Notes under the pieces: model-generated
Told to the model about the DNA's origin: nothing
Databases searched by the model: none
What the model saw: only the letters and a program-made list of their open reading frames with translations
NCBI GenBank assembly: GCA_036001245.1
Contig: DASYUL010000019.1
Coordinates: forward strand, 39,166 to 103,165
DNA: 64,000 nt
Reading direction: 5' to 3'
Source: Gp7-AA6 sp036001245
GTDB lineage: Bacteria; Acidobacteriota; Thermoanaerobaculia; UBA5066; Gp7-AA6
Translations under genes and position numbers: made by a program
In this document: piece by piece, positions 1 through 8,784 of the stretch
Position numbering within the stretch: position 1 is the stretch's first letter
How the letters are laid out: each line of letters opens with the position of its first letter

Positions 1-852
1 ACGAGCCCGTGGTGGGTCGCGAACAACGGGACCGACTCGGCCACGATCTACACCGGCGAGGGGGTGAAGATCGGTCTGGAGGTGACGGTCCCCGGCGCTC
101 CCACCGGGATGGTCTGGTACGGCGGCACGCAGTTCCTGCTGTCCAACATGTCGCACGCCGTGTTCATGTGGGCGGCCGAAAATGGAACTATCCTGGGGTG
201 GAACGGCGGCACGCAGGCTGCGGTCGTGTTTCCCGCCTCCGGGACGCCTGACCCGGGGTCAATCTACAAGGGGTTGGCGATCCACGGCGACACGCTTTTC
301 ACCACCGATTTTGGCGAGTGCAAGGTAGAGAGCATCGACGGGACGTTCACGGAATTCGATACGGCCGGTGAATTCGAAGACGACACCATCCCGGCGGGTT
401 ATTGCCCCTTCGGCATCCAGGCCGTCGGCGACTCGATTTTCGTCACGTACGCGCTCAAGTCCGGGATCGACGACGTCGCGGGCCAGGGTCACGGCTTCGT
501 GCGCGAGTTCGACACCGACGGCAATCTGATCGCCGCGGTCGCCGACCACGGTCAGCTGAACTCTCCGTGGGGCGTCGCGATGGCGCCGTCGGATTTCGGC
601 CGGTTCAGCAGCTGCTTGCTCGTCGGCAACTTCGGAGACGGAGAAATCAACGCCTACTGCAAGGACGACGAGGGCGAGTGGCACCACGGCGGCTTCCTGC
701 GCAGCGGCAAGCGCGCGCTCGTCGTCGACGGCCTGTGGGGAATCGGGTTCGGCAACGGCCATGCCTCCGGACCGCTCAACGTTCTGTACTTTGCGGCGGG
801 GCCGGACGAGGAGGAGAACGGCTACTTCGGCAAAATCGAGGTCGGGCCCTAG
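1..852 (+). CDS. TIGR03118-like secreted beta-propeller protein, C-terminal part
   Basis: The reading frame is open from the first base, so the N-terminus lies outside the window; an internal ATG at 64 is not the natural start. The visible protein has repeated short blocks typical of NHL/beta-propeller folds, such as SPWWVANNG at the left edge, SPWGVAMAP, LVGNFGDG and LWGIGFGNG. These resemble the TIGR03118 family of exported proteins found in bacteria with PEP-CTERM systems. No catalytic motif is seen. Family assignment is by recognition of the block pattern only. Confidence 0.7.
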   Translation, partial: TSPWWVANNGTDSATIYTGEGVKIGLEVTVPGAPTGMVWYGGTQFLLSNMSHAVFMWAAENGTILGWNGGTQAAVVFPASGTPDPGSIYKGLAIHGDTLFTTDFGECKVESIDGTFTEFDTAGEFEDDTIPAGYCPFGIQAVGDSIFVTYALKSGIDDVAGQGHGFVREFDTDGNLIAAVADHGQLNSPWGVAMAPSDFGRFSSCLLVGNFGDGEINAYCKDDEGEWHHGGFLRSGKRALVVDGLWGIGFGNGHASGPLNVLYFAAGPDEEENGYFGKIEVGP

Positions 853-1088
853 CGGCTGGCGGATTGGTCGATCAGCGGCCCGTTGGTCCGGGTGGCCGGC
901 GGGCCGCTAGGCGCGGACGGAAGGGGTCGGCGGTAGAGCTGGCCGCGGGTCTCGCCCCCTCGGGCTCGACTCGGCTGGATCCTCATGACCCATCGACAGG
1001 ACTCGCATTTGACGTGGCCGTCCATCGCGATCTCGGTTTGATTGGTCCGCCCGCAGTTTCTGCAATGCCAGCTTCGGATCGTGCTCAT
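849..1088 (-). CDS. Small zinc-ribbon-like protein (uncertain)
   Basis: A 79-residue frame with two Cys pairs near the N-terminus (CRNCGR and CESCRW), a plausible small zinc ribbon. The second half is Arg/Pro-rich and unstructured. Its ATG overlaps the stop of the small upstream frame 1085-1303 (ATGA), an arrangement common among real gene pairs here. It ends tail to tail with the preceding gene, overlapping by 4 bases. No known family; it could be a chance frame in GC-rich DNA. Confidence 0.4.
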   Translation of the reverse strand: MSTIRSWHCRNCGRTNQTEIAMDGHVKCESCRWVMRIQPSRARGGETRGQLYRRPLPSAPSGPPATRTNGPLIDQSASR

Positions 1089-1303
1089 CGAGAAACGCTC
1101 GCTTTCTCGCCGAAAACCGGCGACGGGCGAACACTTGCGAGGAGGGCCGTCGGAGGGATCGGAGGCATACAGAGTATCACGCCGTGGCGGATGGCGCCCG
1201 AGTCGTCGCGGAAGCAGGGTCGAGTCGATCGGCGTCTTATGAACACGAGGGCGGCGGCCGCGAACGCGACCGAAAGCAGGGCGAGCGCGGTTCTTAGCGA
1301 CAC
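1085..1303 (-). CDS. Small membrane segment protein or displaced C-terminal anchor
   Basis: Starts at GTG 1303, overlapping the end of the secreted protein gene upstream (stop 1294-1296) in another frame. Residues 3-22 form one hydrophobic helix followed by RRR, the layout of a C-terminal sorting or membrane anchor. It may be a separate 72-residue protein, or the anchor of the upstream protein separated from it by a frameshift. The rest has no recognisable feature. Confidence 0.35.
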   Translation of the reverse strand: MSLRTALALLSVAFAAAALVFIRRRSTRPCFRDDSGAIRHGVILCMPPIPPTALLASVRPSPVFGEKASVSR

Positions 1304-2229
1304 CCCACCGTATTCACGGAATCCAATCCCTCGATCTCCTGCCCACCCACCGTCTCGCCAGTGAGCGACGCGTTGGTGTCGCCACATTCGATGCCGGTGG
1401 CCTCCGTGCTGAAATAGAGGATCAGATCCGTGTCCCCATCTCCGTCCCCATCCTCCAGGGCCCAGCGGATCGGGGCCGCCTCGGTCCCGGTCGCTCCGAA
1501 ACGGACTGTGGTTGGGTCTACGGTCGTGGCATCGAAGGAGTCGGTCGTCAGAATGGCCACCGGGATCCTCCCATGGCTCCGCGGGTTGATGCTGTTCGGG
1601 AAGCCCCCCGGCTTGATGTCGATCGCCACACCAGTCACGGAGGGGCTCAAAGTCAGGACGAGATCGTCGAGGTTGAGAATCTGGTCGCACCTCTCCCCGA
1701 TCTGGCAGCCGGCAGAAAGGACCGTGAACCGCCGTATGGAAATGCTGGTCGACACGCTCAAGGTGCCCAGGAAGAAGGACGAGCCTGGATTCGGATTCGT
1801 CAGCGTGTTCGAGGCGATGACGTTGTCAGCCTCATCGAGGGCGTACAGCGTGGCCGTCCAAAACGAGTAGGACGTGATCGAGATTCCGGTCACGGGTATC
1901 GAGAACGTGGCGTCCGGCGGTGAGGAAGAGACGTAGTGGTTCGACGAGCTACTCGCCGGGAACAGGCCACTCTGGAGGAGCAAGCCCGACGTGAACGTGA
2001 TCCCCATGCCCGCGAACTGGCTAACGAGCAATTCGCAGATGCCGTTCGTGTCGCAGGCCGGGAACGTGTCGTCCCCCGTCCCGAGCATCCCGTCCGGTCC
2101 CGGGAATCTCTCGAAGTCGATGGTGACGGACGTGTCTGTCGCCGTCGCCCGGGCAGCGGGAGCGCCGAGGAGCATCAGACACGCAACAAGAGCGGCCTTG
2201 CGCACGACGGTTACCGGCAGCACGATCAT
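1294..2229 (-). CDS. Secreted protein with an IDIKPG-type repeat
   Basis: A 311-residue exported protein. The ATG at 2229 was chosen because a signal peptide follows directly: a short basic start, a hydrophobic core ACLMLLGAPA, then a likely cleavage after ARA. The body is Ser/Thr-rich and beta-predicted. Near residue 210 it has the block IDIKPGGFPNSINP followed by IPVAILTT and FDATTVDP, a repeat common in exported proteins of environmental bacteria. No enzyme motif is visible. The hydrophobic tail expected of an anchored protein is absent in frame but present just past the stop in another frame. A surface or extracellular role is inferred. Confidence 0.6.
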   Translation of the reverse strand: MIVLPVTVVRKAALVACLMLLGAPAARATATDTSVTIDFERFPGPDGMLGTGDDTFPACDTNGICELLVSQFAGMGITFTSGLLLQSGLFPASSSSNHYVSSSPPDATFSIPVTGISITSYSFWTATLYALDEADNVIASNTLTNPNPGSSFFLGTLSVSTSISIRRFTVLSAGCQIGERCDQILNLDDLVLTLSPSVTGVAIDIKPGGFPNSINPRSHGRIPVAILTTDSFDATTVDPTTVRFGATGTEAAPIRWALEDGDGDGDTDLILYFSTEATGIECGDTNASLTGETVGGQEIEGLDSVNTVGCR

Positions 2230-2325
2230 ATCCCGCTGAACATGCCCGCCGGCGCGATCTCCCTCCGAACGCGATCCGCCACGCCAGCCGTCACACCTGT
2301 GTCCGGAAGCTGCCAAACCGAAGCG

Positions 2326-2436
2326 AGGAGCGTCTCGAATCCTCGTGCGTGAGCTCTTGATTCCAAAGAGGCTTGCGACTAACCTTCCGGTCCCCCGCGA
2401 AAGTGGCGGAACTGGTAGACGCGCAGGTTTCAGGAA
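2326..2436 (+). repeat. Left attachment repeat of element 1 with 5' tRNA-Leu fragment
   Basis: Positions 2356-2436 match 20580-20660 base for base (81 bp). Upstream, 2326-2344 also matches 20550-20568 in the same register, with an 11-base mismatched block between. The repeat holds the tRNA promoter region and nucleotides 1-40 of tRNA-Leu (2397-2436), ending just after the anticodon loop. It is the host-side copy left when element 1 inserted. Confidence 0.85.
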
Positions 2437-2561
2437 AGCGCGCCTCGTTTTCCACGAATCCTCAGAAAACCCAATAGATATGGGCCTTCTCTCGCTCTCG
2501 GGTGAGTGCTGTTTTCGTCGTCTAAGTGCGTCGAAAGCGGTCGGTGTACGTCGTCATCTGG

Positions 2562-2577
2562 TACAAAAGCCGTTACA
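2562..2577 (+). other. Putative integrase arm-type site, element 1 left end
   Basis: TACAAAAGCCGTTACA here is identical to 20504-20519 at the other end of the element. The right copy begins with an extra CGT, giving two direct CGTTACA units 12 bases apart; the left copy has GGTACA in that place. Paired short repeats flanking the core on both arms are the usual form of tyrosine integrase arm sites. Confidence 0.55.
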
Positions 2578-2612
2578 GTGGGCTGCGGTCCTTGAGCTAA
2601 TGTCCGCGTACC

Positions 2613-3464
2613 GTGGAGGGCTCTTCGGACAACTCGGCGGAGAGCGGCCTGGTCGTGACCGTCCGAGCCAGGGAGTTCGTCGGGAGGCCAGTACAGCCGG
2701 GCGGTTCCCAATCGGTCTTCATTCGCTGCGACGACGATGAGGTCTACAACGTCAAGTTCAAGGAAAACCAGCAAAGCTCGCGAGGCGTTGAGGTGCTCAC
2801 GAACGAGCTGGTCGCCGGGCTGCTCGGGCGGCTCATCGATCTTCCAACTCCACAGGTTTCACTCGTCCAGATCACACGTGCGTTCTTGGATGTCCCCGCC
2901 AACGAATGGCTCAAAACCGTTCACTCCCGTCCAGTTAGTGAAGGTCTTCATTTTGGGAGTCACCGGTTACGTGGTGTCGAGAACAAAGCGGTCGAAGGTC
3001 ACTTGGCGAAGTGCGCGAACAGGAAGGCCTTCCCGTGCTTCTTCGCCTTCGATATATGGATGGACAACACCGACCGCAAGATGGAGCACTGCCTCGTCGT
3101 GAGGCCAGACTTCGATCCCACGGCCTATTACGTTTCATCTATCGATCACGGGCACTGCTTTGGTGGTCCGGGAAGCCTGAATAATCTTCCCGCACGAGTG
3201 GCGCATTGGTGCCAGAGCCATGTGCCCGGGATGGCCCGACTCATCGAAGGCGAGTCACCTTTCGATGAAGTGCTCACGAAGCTGGCCAGGGTTTCAGCCG
3301 ATCAGATCGAGAAGACACTCTCAGCGGTGCCGCCCGAGTGGGATCTGTCGCCCGAGAACCGAGCTATTTACTCGGATTTCATCCAGAAGCAGGCCACTCA
3401 GGTCGAAAAAGTGTTGGAATCACACCGCCACCTTTTCCCTGGTTGGAAGGGGGGAGCAGCATGA
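2613..3464 (+). CDS. HipA_2-like kinase domain protein
   Basis: A 283-residue protein of the HipA-like kinase family (HipA_2). An early glycine/serine strand (PGGSQSVFIR, residues 29-38) leads to the lysine-bearing strand VYNVKFK (44-50). The catalytic segment FDIWMDNTDR (146-155) gives the catalytic Asp/Asn, and SSIDHGHCFGG (175-185) the metal-binding Asp. It lacks the HipA N-terminal extension. GTG 2613 is the likely start. Its stop overlaps the ATG of the DUF3037 gene (ATGA), a pairing that recurs in bacteria with unknown function. Its position at the left end of the element, away from phage functions, suggests cargo, perhaps toxin-like or defensive; this is inference. Confidence 0.8.
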   Translation: MEGSSDNSAESGLVVTVRAREFVGRPVQPGGSQSVFIRCDDDEVYNVKFKENQQSSRGVEVLTNELVAGLLGRLIDLPTPQVSLVQITRAFLDVPANEWLKTVHSRPVSEGLHFGSHRLRGVENKAVEGHLAKCANRKAFPCFFAFDIWMDNTDRKMEHCLVVRPDFDPTAYYVSSIDHGHCFGGPGSLNNLPARVAHWCQSHVPGMARLIEGESPFDEVLTKLARVSADQIEKTLSAVPPEWDLSPENRAIYSDFIQKQATQVEKVLESHRHLFPGWKGGAA

Positions 3465-4321
3465 CCGAAATCCCGTGCGACTACGTTCTCGCGCGCTTCG
3501 TAGCAAATCCTCTTCGCGACGAAGCCAGAAACATTGGAGTGATTCTGCGTGCGCCGACGATCGGTTACGCCGCTGCCCGCTTTCTTGAACCCTTCGCCGG
3601 CGAGCTGCAACGGCGCACAGATGAAGTCGATCTTGCGATCGTCTCCGAGTACGTTGACGCCTTGAAATTGCAGCTCGGTCCTTTAGGGAAAGAGACAAAA
3701 GTCCTGTTCGATGAGGCTGAGGCAGACGTATTCTCCGATGCGTACTTTCACGGGCTAGCGGCTGATTTTGCCGGGAATTTGCAGTTCACGCAGCCGCGCG
3801 GCGCCGTCACCGCTGATCTCGACAAAGAGCTGCTCAAACTCTTCGACTTCTTCGTCCGCCCCGCGAAATTAGTTGCCGCGGCGGCTCGGATCGAGGCGGA
3901 GGAGAAATTGCTCCGAACCGTGCGCAGGGAGCTCGAGACTCGCCGCCTGATGCCATTCGTGGGAACGAAATACCCTATCAAGGTCAGGCACCAACAGCTG
4001 GAGTTCAAGCTCGGCTACCGCCCGATCGTCGAGAAACGCCCGCGTGACGTCGTAGTCGAGACCGTAGATCTGAGTGCCGATAACTTCTCTGCCCGCCTCC
4101 GATCACTTTCGCCGGCGACCGTTAAGTTCGACATAGCCAAACGCCATCGAACGAGTTTGGAAGCCGTTTGCCTGTACCGGTCCGGCGGGCTCGTTAAGTC
4201 AGAGGAGTTGGGCTTAGAGGTTGAGACCTTGAAACGACACACCGATAGCGTCTTCGACTTCGGCGACGCAAGCCAACGCGAGAAGTTTCTTAAGAGGGTG
4301 CAGCGAGATCTCGCTAGATAG
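3461..4321 (+). CDS. DUF3037 protein, partner of the HipA_2-like kinase
   Basis: A 286-residue protein starting at ATG 3461 behind a strong purine-rich site (ggaaggggggagcagc). The opening segment YVLARFVANPLRDEARNIGV is the DUF3037 signature. The rest is mixed helix/strand with a probable coiled segment around residues 130-160 (AARIEAEEKLLRTVRRELE). No catalytic motif is visible. Start and stop overlap with the kinase gene implies translational coupling, so it is probably its substrate, inhibitor or complex partner (inference). Fairly AT-rich codons compared with the phage-like genes downstream hint at separate acquisition. Confidence 0.75.
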   Translation: MTEIPCDYVLARFVANPLRDEARNIGVILRAPTIGYAAARFLEPFAGELQRRTDEVDLAIVSEYVDALKLQLGPLGKETKVLFDEAEADVFSDAYFHGLAADFAGNLQFTQPRGAVTADLDKELLKLFDFFVRPAKLVAAAARIEAEEKLLRTVRRELETRRLMPFVGTKYPIKVRHQQLEFKLGYRPIVEKRPRDVVVETVDLSADNFSARLRSLSPATVKFDIAKRHRTSLEAVCLYRSGGLVKSEELGLEVETLKRHTDSVFDFGDASQREKFLKRVQRDLAR

Positions 4322-4327
4322 TGACGT

Positions 4328-4600
4328 TCCGAGGGCGCGCTAGAGACCTACCGGCGAGCCGTCACCGACTTCTGCCGACGAAATGGACGTGAGCGATCTC
4401 CGCCAGGTGACGACGGAGACCGTTGAGAAATACCTCAGGCGCCTCTACCTGCTCGGCCGTGCAGTCAGCACGCGGCGGAAGCATCAGTACGCACTCCCGG
4501 TCCTTCTTCGCTTGGGTATCTCGGCGCGGCATCGTGCCGATCGATCCGACGAAGGGGATCCCCGCCCTCCGACAGAGATTCGCCTTTCCCAAAAAAAGCT
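4328..4600 (+). pseudogene. Remnant of a tyrosine recombinase N-terminal domain
   Basis: Three frames together spell a SAM-like integrase N-terminal domain: ALETYRRAVTDFCRRNG, then (shift near 4382) MDVSDLRQVTTETVEKYLRR through STRRKHQYAL, then (shift near 4494) RSFFAWVSRRGIVPIDPTKG. The joined sequence aligns closely with residues 41-130 of the recombinase at 35765-36841: shared TY..A..DF, DLR.V, LLG.A.STR, FF.W..RRG.VP.DP.K. The catalytic domain is missing. It is a decayed copy of a relative of that recombinase. Confidence 0.65.
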
Positions 4601-4654
4601 CTACCTGGAAAAGGCAACCGTCAGGAAAATGGGAAGAAGAGATACCACTCCCAT

Positions 4655-4879
4655 ATGTCTTCGACCCCGCATGACGAAGTAGCAGACGTTAGGCGCCGGT
4701 GGTCTGTGTCGATCCCCCCGGAGCTCGATGAAGAGGTGCGGCGCGAAGTAGGGCCACCGCCCGAGGAAACGATCTCCTCCTTCGTAGAACTCGCGTGCCG
4801 GCGCGAGATCGAGAGGCGACGGAGAGATCACTCGGCCCGCGAGAAGTCCCGGGCCGCCCGGTCTTCGCTGAGCCGATAA
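4655..4879 (+). CDS. Small ribbon-helix-helix-like protein
   Basis: A 74-residue protein with the strand RWSVSIPPELDEEVRREVG followed by an amphipathic helix and a very basic C-terminus, consistent with a ribbon-helix-helix fold. It ends one base before the ATG of the giant gene at 4880, so the two are probably cotranscribed. It may be a DNA-binding regulator; the fold call is tentative. Confidence 0.5.
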   Translation: MSSTPHDEVADVRRRWSVSIPPELDEEVRREVGPPPEETISSFVELACRREIERRRRDHSAREKSRAARSSLSR

Positions 4880-7800
4880 ATGGCGAGAGACAACGTCGTC
4901 GAAATGATCTTCCGCGCCGTCAACGAGTCCGGGAGTGTCGTTAATTCCATCGTTCAGGATCAAAAGCGCATAGGGCAAGCTGCGCAGCAATCGAATCAGC
5001 AAGTCAAGGCGTCAGTCGCAGAAGTCAACCCGCAGTTCGATCGGCTCCGGGATCAGATCAAGGGCATCGGCACCTCATGGGCGCAGAGCGGGACGATCGG
5101 ACGCCAGTCGCTCGCCGCGCTCGCTGTCAGCATCAAACAGATCGAGACCGCCCACGGCGGGGCGATTCAGACGGCGCAGCAGCTTGAAGGGGCCGAGCGG
5201 AAAATCTACGACTCGGCCAAGGCATCGCTCAAGGACGCGATCCGCTATCAGCGCGAATTCAACGACGAGCAACAGAAGGTCGCGCGGGCGACGCACGACT
5301 GGACCGGATTGCAGGGGTCCATTCAGGGACTCGGCGGCACGCTCGGGAACGTCGCGAAGGTTGCGGGCGGAGTGTTTCTCGCCTTCTCCGAGGGCTGGCG
5401 CATCGGGAAACAGTTCGATCAATTCCTCAAGGAGAACTCCGAGACGTGGCGGCGCTGGAATTCGATTTCAACAGAGGCGCTGCGCGGCACGAATGCGGAG
5501 CTCGTCAACAACCTCAACCTCACCGAAAGGACGCGCGACCTTCTCCCGCAGATCATTGCGGGTATCAACCGCCGGCGGCAGGGACGCGAGGGCGGGATCG
5601 GTGCGGAAGCGGGCCTCCGCGAGATGGAGAAGGTCCAGGAGGATCTCCAGCGCGGAATAAACGATCGCTCGCGCGAGGCGGAAGAGCTCGCGAAGAAGGC
5701 CGCCGACGCGACGCGCCAGTGGCGCGAGGAAGTTGAAAAGCTGGCCGGGATCGGCGCGGCGGCAGTTCGAGAACAGAAGATCCTTGCGGAAGCGATCGCG
5801 CTCATTGACCAGCAGACCGGGAAGAGCGGCGCGGGTGCGGACTACTACGCAGACCGCATTCGCAAGCTCGGTGAAGAGGCCGAGCGAACGGGCGGAGTTC
5901 TCGATCGGCGGCTCCGTGCGGCGCTCGATCTACTGAATCGACCGATCCCGCAAGGCCGCACGCTCGCGAACCTGTTCGACATCGCGCAGCCCGGAATCCC
6001 CGGCGCCTTCCTCGGAGATCAGGGGCGCGAGATCGCCCGTCAGATCGCGACCGAGCAGGCGGCGCGGCGACGGATGGATCAGGAGACCGCCGAGAGCCTG
6101 AAGCGTGCCGCCGAGGAGGCCGCGCAGCAGTTCACCGAACGCTTCGAGCAGCCGATGGTGGACATCTTCACCGACTTAGCCTTGAACTCCGGAAGGAATT
6201 TCGGACGGATTGCAGGCGAGATGTTCGCAGAATCGGTGCGCGACGGCGCGGAGGCCTTCGTCCGTCTCCTCTCGCAAGGGCTGGATCAGGTGTTCGGCGG
6301 CGGGCGCGTCACGCAGACGGGAACGGGAATCTTCTCCTTCGGTGGGCAGGAGTTCACCGGCCCGAACGCGGAGCAAGAGGCACTCACCGCCCAGGCGCAG
6401 AGTCGAGCGCGATGGGGGCAGATCGCGGGCGCGGCCATTGGACTCGGGAGCAACATCTACAGCGCCTACCACACACCTGGAAGGGCGCAACCAACGGCGA
6501 CGAGCCTCGTTCTGAGTGGTGCAGCGGCAGGAACCGCAGCCCTGCCCGGTTGGGGAACTCTCATCGGCGCAGTCGTCGGCGGCATCGCGGCGCTTTTCCA
6601 GCCCGCCGTCGGTCGTGACTATCCCTATGCGAGGTACGGCGTTCGCGGGGGTGAACCCTTCTTTGATTACAGAACTGGCGGTGGACAGGGACGCACGGGG
6701 GAAATCCAGAACGTCTCGACGAACGCCGCTCGTGCGGCGCTCGCGCAACTTCGACAGGCATACGACGACGCATTCGGCGATCTTGTCCGGACGTTGTTGC
6801 GCTTTCCGGTCGAGGTGTTACCGGCGGCGTTCGCCACAATCGGCGACATCATCCCGCGCGTCGGCCGAGAGGTCGGCGGCGATATGGGCCGCGCGGCGAG
6901 CCAAACGTTCTGGCGCGACTTCCAGTTGTTCTTCGAGCAGGGTCTTCCGCGTGCGGTCAGTGAGAGCTTCCGCCCCATCTTCGCGCATGCCTTCGAGGCG
7001 ATGGGGTTCACCCTCAACCGCTTCAACGACATCTGGGCCGCGCTCGGCGAGCTGGACCCGGCAGCCGCACGGAAGGCGCTCGATCAGCTGGTCGAAGCGA
7101 CCGTCGGTATGCGCGAGTCGCTCGAGTTCTTCTCCCGCCCCTTCGCCGGCGCGGGCGGGATGCTCGACTGGGCGGATCGGGAGAACCAGCGTTCATTCGC
7201 ATCGCAGATCACGGAGCAGTTCGAGGAGATCCAGCGGCTCGGCGACGTACTCGGCGACCTTCCCCTATCAGAACAGATCCGAGCCGCAGCGGAAATCAAT
7301 CGGCTAACGACCGAGGCGCGGGAGAGCGTCCAGGACTTTCTCCGCGAGATCGCGCAGGGTATTGCCGACGTCACCGCATCGTGGGGCGCGTCGATCCGTG
7401 ACCTCGAGATCGCGGGCATCCAGACGCCGGAGGGCGCCCCGGACTATCAGGGACAGGCCGAATACCTACGCAACTATGCGAATCAACTGCGGCAGCAGCT
7501 CGCCTCTGCCACTTCCCCGCAGGAAGCCCAGGCGCTCGGCGAAGAGCTTCGCAACACGATCATGCAGATTTACGGCCTCGGGCAGCAGCTCGGGCCGGAA
7601 GCGGGCGAAGAGTTTCGCAAGTGGGCGTTGGACGCGCTCACCGAAGGTCGGGACCTCGTCATCGAACAGCTTCGCGCGCTCGGGCAGGCGACGGCCGATG
7701 CGCTCAAGGAACAGACGGATCGGCTCGCAGCGAACTGGACGGAGTTCACGGGGCATGCAAGCGACGCGGCGGATAATCTCGCAGACGCCTTCGATCGGCT

Positions 7801-8575
7801 GCGTAAGCGGATCGACCTTGTGAAGAGCCCGCCGCAGGAAGGCGGTGACAGTGAAGGTGGCGGGCGCCGGTGGGGTCCCGGCACGCCGCGCTTCCAGGTG
7901 TTGCCGCCCGACGAATTCGGCACGCCGTGGATTACGCCTCCGGGATGGGATGAAGGCGCCCCGCCTCCACCGATCGTGCCGCCTGTCACGCCGGTTTATC
8001 CGGAGCCGCCGACGGGGTTCCGGCCGCAGTCGGAGAACCCGGCCGCCGTCGGCAAGTCCATCGGCAAGGAAATAACCGACTGGCTCAATCGCAGTGCCGC
8101 ACTCTTCGCGATCGGCGACGCGCTGAAGGATCTCGGGGCTGGCGTCACCGGAGGCGGCACGTTCGCACCGCTTCCCGGCGGGCCGTTCGGCGAGTCGCCG
8201 GCGAAGGGTCGTCAGCCGTACCCCGACGACTTCTCGCATCCCTACTACTCGCTCTACGACCCGACGTGGCGCGAGCGATTCCCGCAGATCGCGGAAGGCT
8301 GGGACGCGATGCGACATTCCACCGGTGTCGCGCCGGAGAGGCCGTCGCCGATAGCGGGGGGCGATCGGATCTCCAGAACCATCGTCGACGCGATCAACCG
8401 GGCGAGCGACGGCGACGTAAAAGGCACCAAGATTCTGGCCGATTGGCTCTCCTATATCGCCAAAGTCATTCAAGCCCAGGACAAGGACTCGGGCGACATC
8501 ACGATCGTCTTGCCGGGTGAGGCATTGCGGACACTCGGCGGCACACCAGCCTCGCGCCGCGGGAAACAGGTATGA
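4880..8575 (+). CDS. Tape-measure-like phage tail protein
   Basis: A 1231-residue protein. The N-terminal third is Gln/Glu/Ala-rich coiled coil. A Gly/Ala-rich hydrophobic segment lies near residues 510-575 (e.g. GTLIGAVVGGIAALFQPAVG), followed by more long helices and a Pro/Gly-rich C-terminus with PPPPIVPPVTP. This build is typical of tail length tape measure proteins, which fill the tail tube and later act in DNA passage. No peptidase or lysozyme motif is seen. It precedes small genes and the terminase pair; the portal, capsid and tail genes expected beside a true tape measure are not recognised. An internal virion protein is an alternative. Confidence 0.6.
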   Translation: MARDNVVEMIFRAVNESGSVVNSIVQDQKRIGQAAQQSNQQVKASVAEVNPQFDRLRDQIKGIGTSWAQSGTIGRQSLAALAVSIKQIETAHGGAIQTAQQLEGAERKIYDSAKASLKDAIRYQREFNDEQQKVARATHDWTGLQGSIQGLGGTLGNVAKVAGGVFLAFSEGWRIGKQFDQFLKENSETWRRWNSISTEALRGTNAELVNNLNLTERTRDLLPQIIAGINRRRQGREGGIGAEAGLREMEKVQEDLQRGINDRSREAEELAKKAADATRQWREEVEKLAGIGAAAVREQKILAEAIALIDQQTGKSGAGADYYADRIRKLGEEAERTGGVLDRRLRAALDLLNRPIPQGRTLANLFDIAQPGIPGAFLGDQGREIARQIATEQAARRRMDQETAESLKRAAEEAAQQFTERFEQPMVDIFTDLALNSGRNFGRIAGEMFAESVRDGAEAFVRLLSQGLDQVFGGGRVTQTGTGIFSFGGQEFTGPNAEQEALTAQAQSRARWGQIAGAAIGLGSNIYSAYHTPGRAQPTATSLVLSGAAAGTAALPGWGTLIGAVVGGIAALFQPAVGRDYPYARYGVRGGEPFFDYRTGGGQGRTGEIQNVSTNAARAALAQLRQAYDDAFGDLVRTLLRFPVEVLPAAFATIGDIIPRVGREVGGDMGRAASQTFWRDFQLFFEQGLPRAVSESFRPIFAHAFEAMGFTLNRFNDIWAALGELDPAAARKALDQLVEATVGMRESLEFFSRPFAGAGGMLDWADRENQRSFASQITEQFEEIQRLGDVLGDLPLSEQIRAAAEINRLTTEARESVQDFLREIAQGIADVTASWGASIRDLEIAGIQTPEGAPDYQGQAEYLRNYANQLRQQLASATSPQEAQALGEELRNTIMQIYGLGQQLGPEAGEEFRKWALDALTEGRDLVIEQLRALGQATADALKEQTDRLAANWTEFTGHASDAADNLADAFDRLRKRIDLVKSPPQEGGDSEGGGRRWGPGTPRFQVLPPDEFGTPWITPPGWDEGAPPPPIVPPVTPVYPEPPTGFRPQSENPAAVGKSIGKEITDWLNRSAALFAIGDALKDLGAGVTGGGTFAPLPGGPFGESPAKGRQPYPDDFSHPYYSLYDPTWRERFPQIAEGWDAMRHSTGVAPERPSPIAGGDRISRTIVDAINRASDGDVKGTKILADWLSYIAKVIQAQDKDSGDITIVLPGEALRTLGGTPASRRGKQV

Positions 8576-8784
8576 AGAACGGGATCGGGCCGTCATCTGC
8601 GGCCGACGAACAGCGCGCGGCGATCCTGAAAGGCGCCTCCCGCCATCACGCACTCGCTGCGATCGCGGAGGCGTTGAAGCGACTAAGCGGCTCGCCGCTC
8701 CCGCCCCAGCGCCGGGCGGATGAATTTCCGCCGCTACCAATAGGGCCGTGGGACAAGCCGCCATCCAGTGAGCGCGGCCGATGA
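8572..8784 (+). CDS. Small hypothetical protein
   Basis: A 70-residue protein whose ATG overlaps the stop of the giant gene (ATGA) and whose own stop overlaps the next start (ATGA), so it is very likely translated. The first half is an Ala-rich helix and the second half is Pro/Arg-rich. No family recognised; probably a phage-structural accessory by position. Confidence 0.55.
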   Translation: MKNGIGPSSAADEQRAAILKGASRHHALAAIAEALKRLSGSPLPPQRRADEFPPLPIGPWDKPPSSERGR

